DNA from: Polaromonas sp.
GTDB lineage: Bacteria > Pseudomonadota > Gammaproteobacteria > Burkholderiales > Burkholderiaceae_C
Assembly (NCBI GenBank): GCA_026786065.1
Contig: JAJAYS010000132.1
Span: forward strand, 1 to 5,664
DNA: 5,664 nucleotides
Reading direction: 5' to 3'
Both the position numbers and the translations under genes were made by a program. Shown one piece after another: positions 5,565-5,664 of this stretch (within the stretch, counting starts at the first letter, position 1; each line of letters starts with the position of its first letter). The notes below the pieces were generated by a model. The model saw nothing but the letters and a program-made list of their open reading frames with translations, did not search any database and was not told the origin of the DNA.

Positions 5565-5664
5565 ATTTTGAGAAGATGGCTGCCTTTTGGGGGTGGCCGT
5601 GATAACCAAAGAGGTGTTTGTGGAAATCCAGTTACTCAAAAAGCACGGTTACAGCCTGCGGCAG
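5510..5664 (+). mobile_element. IS21-family insertion sequence, left end only (partial)
   Basis: This is inferred from the repeated TGACACA boxes followed by an IstA-like N-terminus running off the window. The upstream limit is approximate. The istA remainder, istB and the right inverted repeat would have to lie beyond 5664. It is oriented opposite to the IS256 transposase. Confidence 0.5.
5599..5664 (+). CDS. IS21-family IstA-like transposase, N-terminal 22 residues
   Basis: Only MITKEVFVEIQLLKKHGYSL plus two residues is visible before the window ends. This resembles the opening of IstA-type transposases, where a MITxE start leads into a helix-turn-helix that binds the IS ends. The start is GTG at 5599-5601, with a G-rich stretch GGGGGTGG (5589-5596) just upstream that could serve as a weak ribosome site. 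The upstream repeats support the call. The sample is short, so another helix-turn-helix protein is not excluded. Confidence 0.55.
   Translation, partial: MITKEVFVEIQLLKKHGYSLRQ

Overview
This window looks like the edge of a genomic island in a beta-proteobacterium, most likely Burkholderiales and perhaps Comamonadaceae. That placement is an inference from protein style and gene order; no 16S or other taxonomic marker is present. The left part (1-3161) is ordinary chromosome and the right part (3162-5664) is mobile DNA.

Core part, all on the + strand. It opens with the last 108 codons of a tartrate/D-malate dehydrogenase-type decarboxylating dehydrogenase. A 265-base gap follows, carrying a good sigma70-type promoter (TTGACA, 17 bases, TTTAAT). 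Next come an HU-type nucleoid protein (hupB, 90 aa from a GTG start), a tRNA-Val(UAC) only 27 bases after the hupB stop, a strong hairpin terminator, and a 644-aa PpiD-type periplasmic chaperone/peptidyl-prolyl isomerase. The hupB-ppiD neighbourhood matches the order known in E. coli, here with a tRNA between the two genes. tRNA-His(GUG) follows, with its own compact promoter.

Mobile part. The tRNA-His 3' end is followed by a 12-bp hairpin, two GGGTCAA repeats 11 bases apart, and two overlapping genes on the - strand reading toward the tRNA: a tyrosine-recombinase integrase and a 68-aa ORF coupled to it by an ATGA overlap. This is the usual arrangement of an element integrated in the 3' end of a tRNA gene. 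The integrase has lost its N-terminal half, because an IS256-family insertion sequence of about 1.4 kb (3936-5330, imperfect 24-bp inverted repeats, 408-aa DDE transposase) begins exactly where the first catalytic Arg should be. The DNA beyond the IS does not resume the integrase and no target duplication is visible, so the junction is probably a secondary deletion or rearrangement. After a short stretch without a recognisable gene, the window ends in the left end of what looks like an IS21-family element: repeated TGTGTCA/TGACACA boxes and the first 22 codons of an IstA-like transposase.

Overall, the left half encodes a dehydrogenase, nucleoid structure, protein folding at the membrane, and two tRNAs. 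The right half is a decayed island end in which successive transposable elements have landed. I found no complete new defence or metabolic system. The least explained items are the 68-aa integrase-coupled ORF and the repeats over its stop codon.
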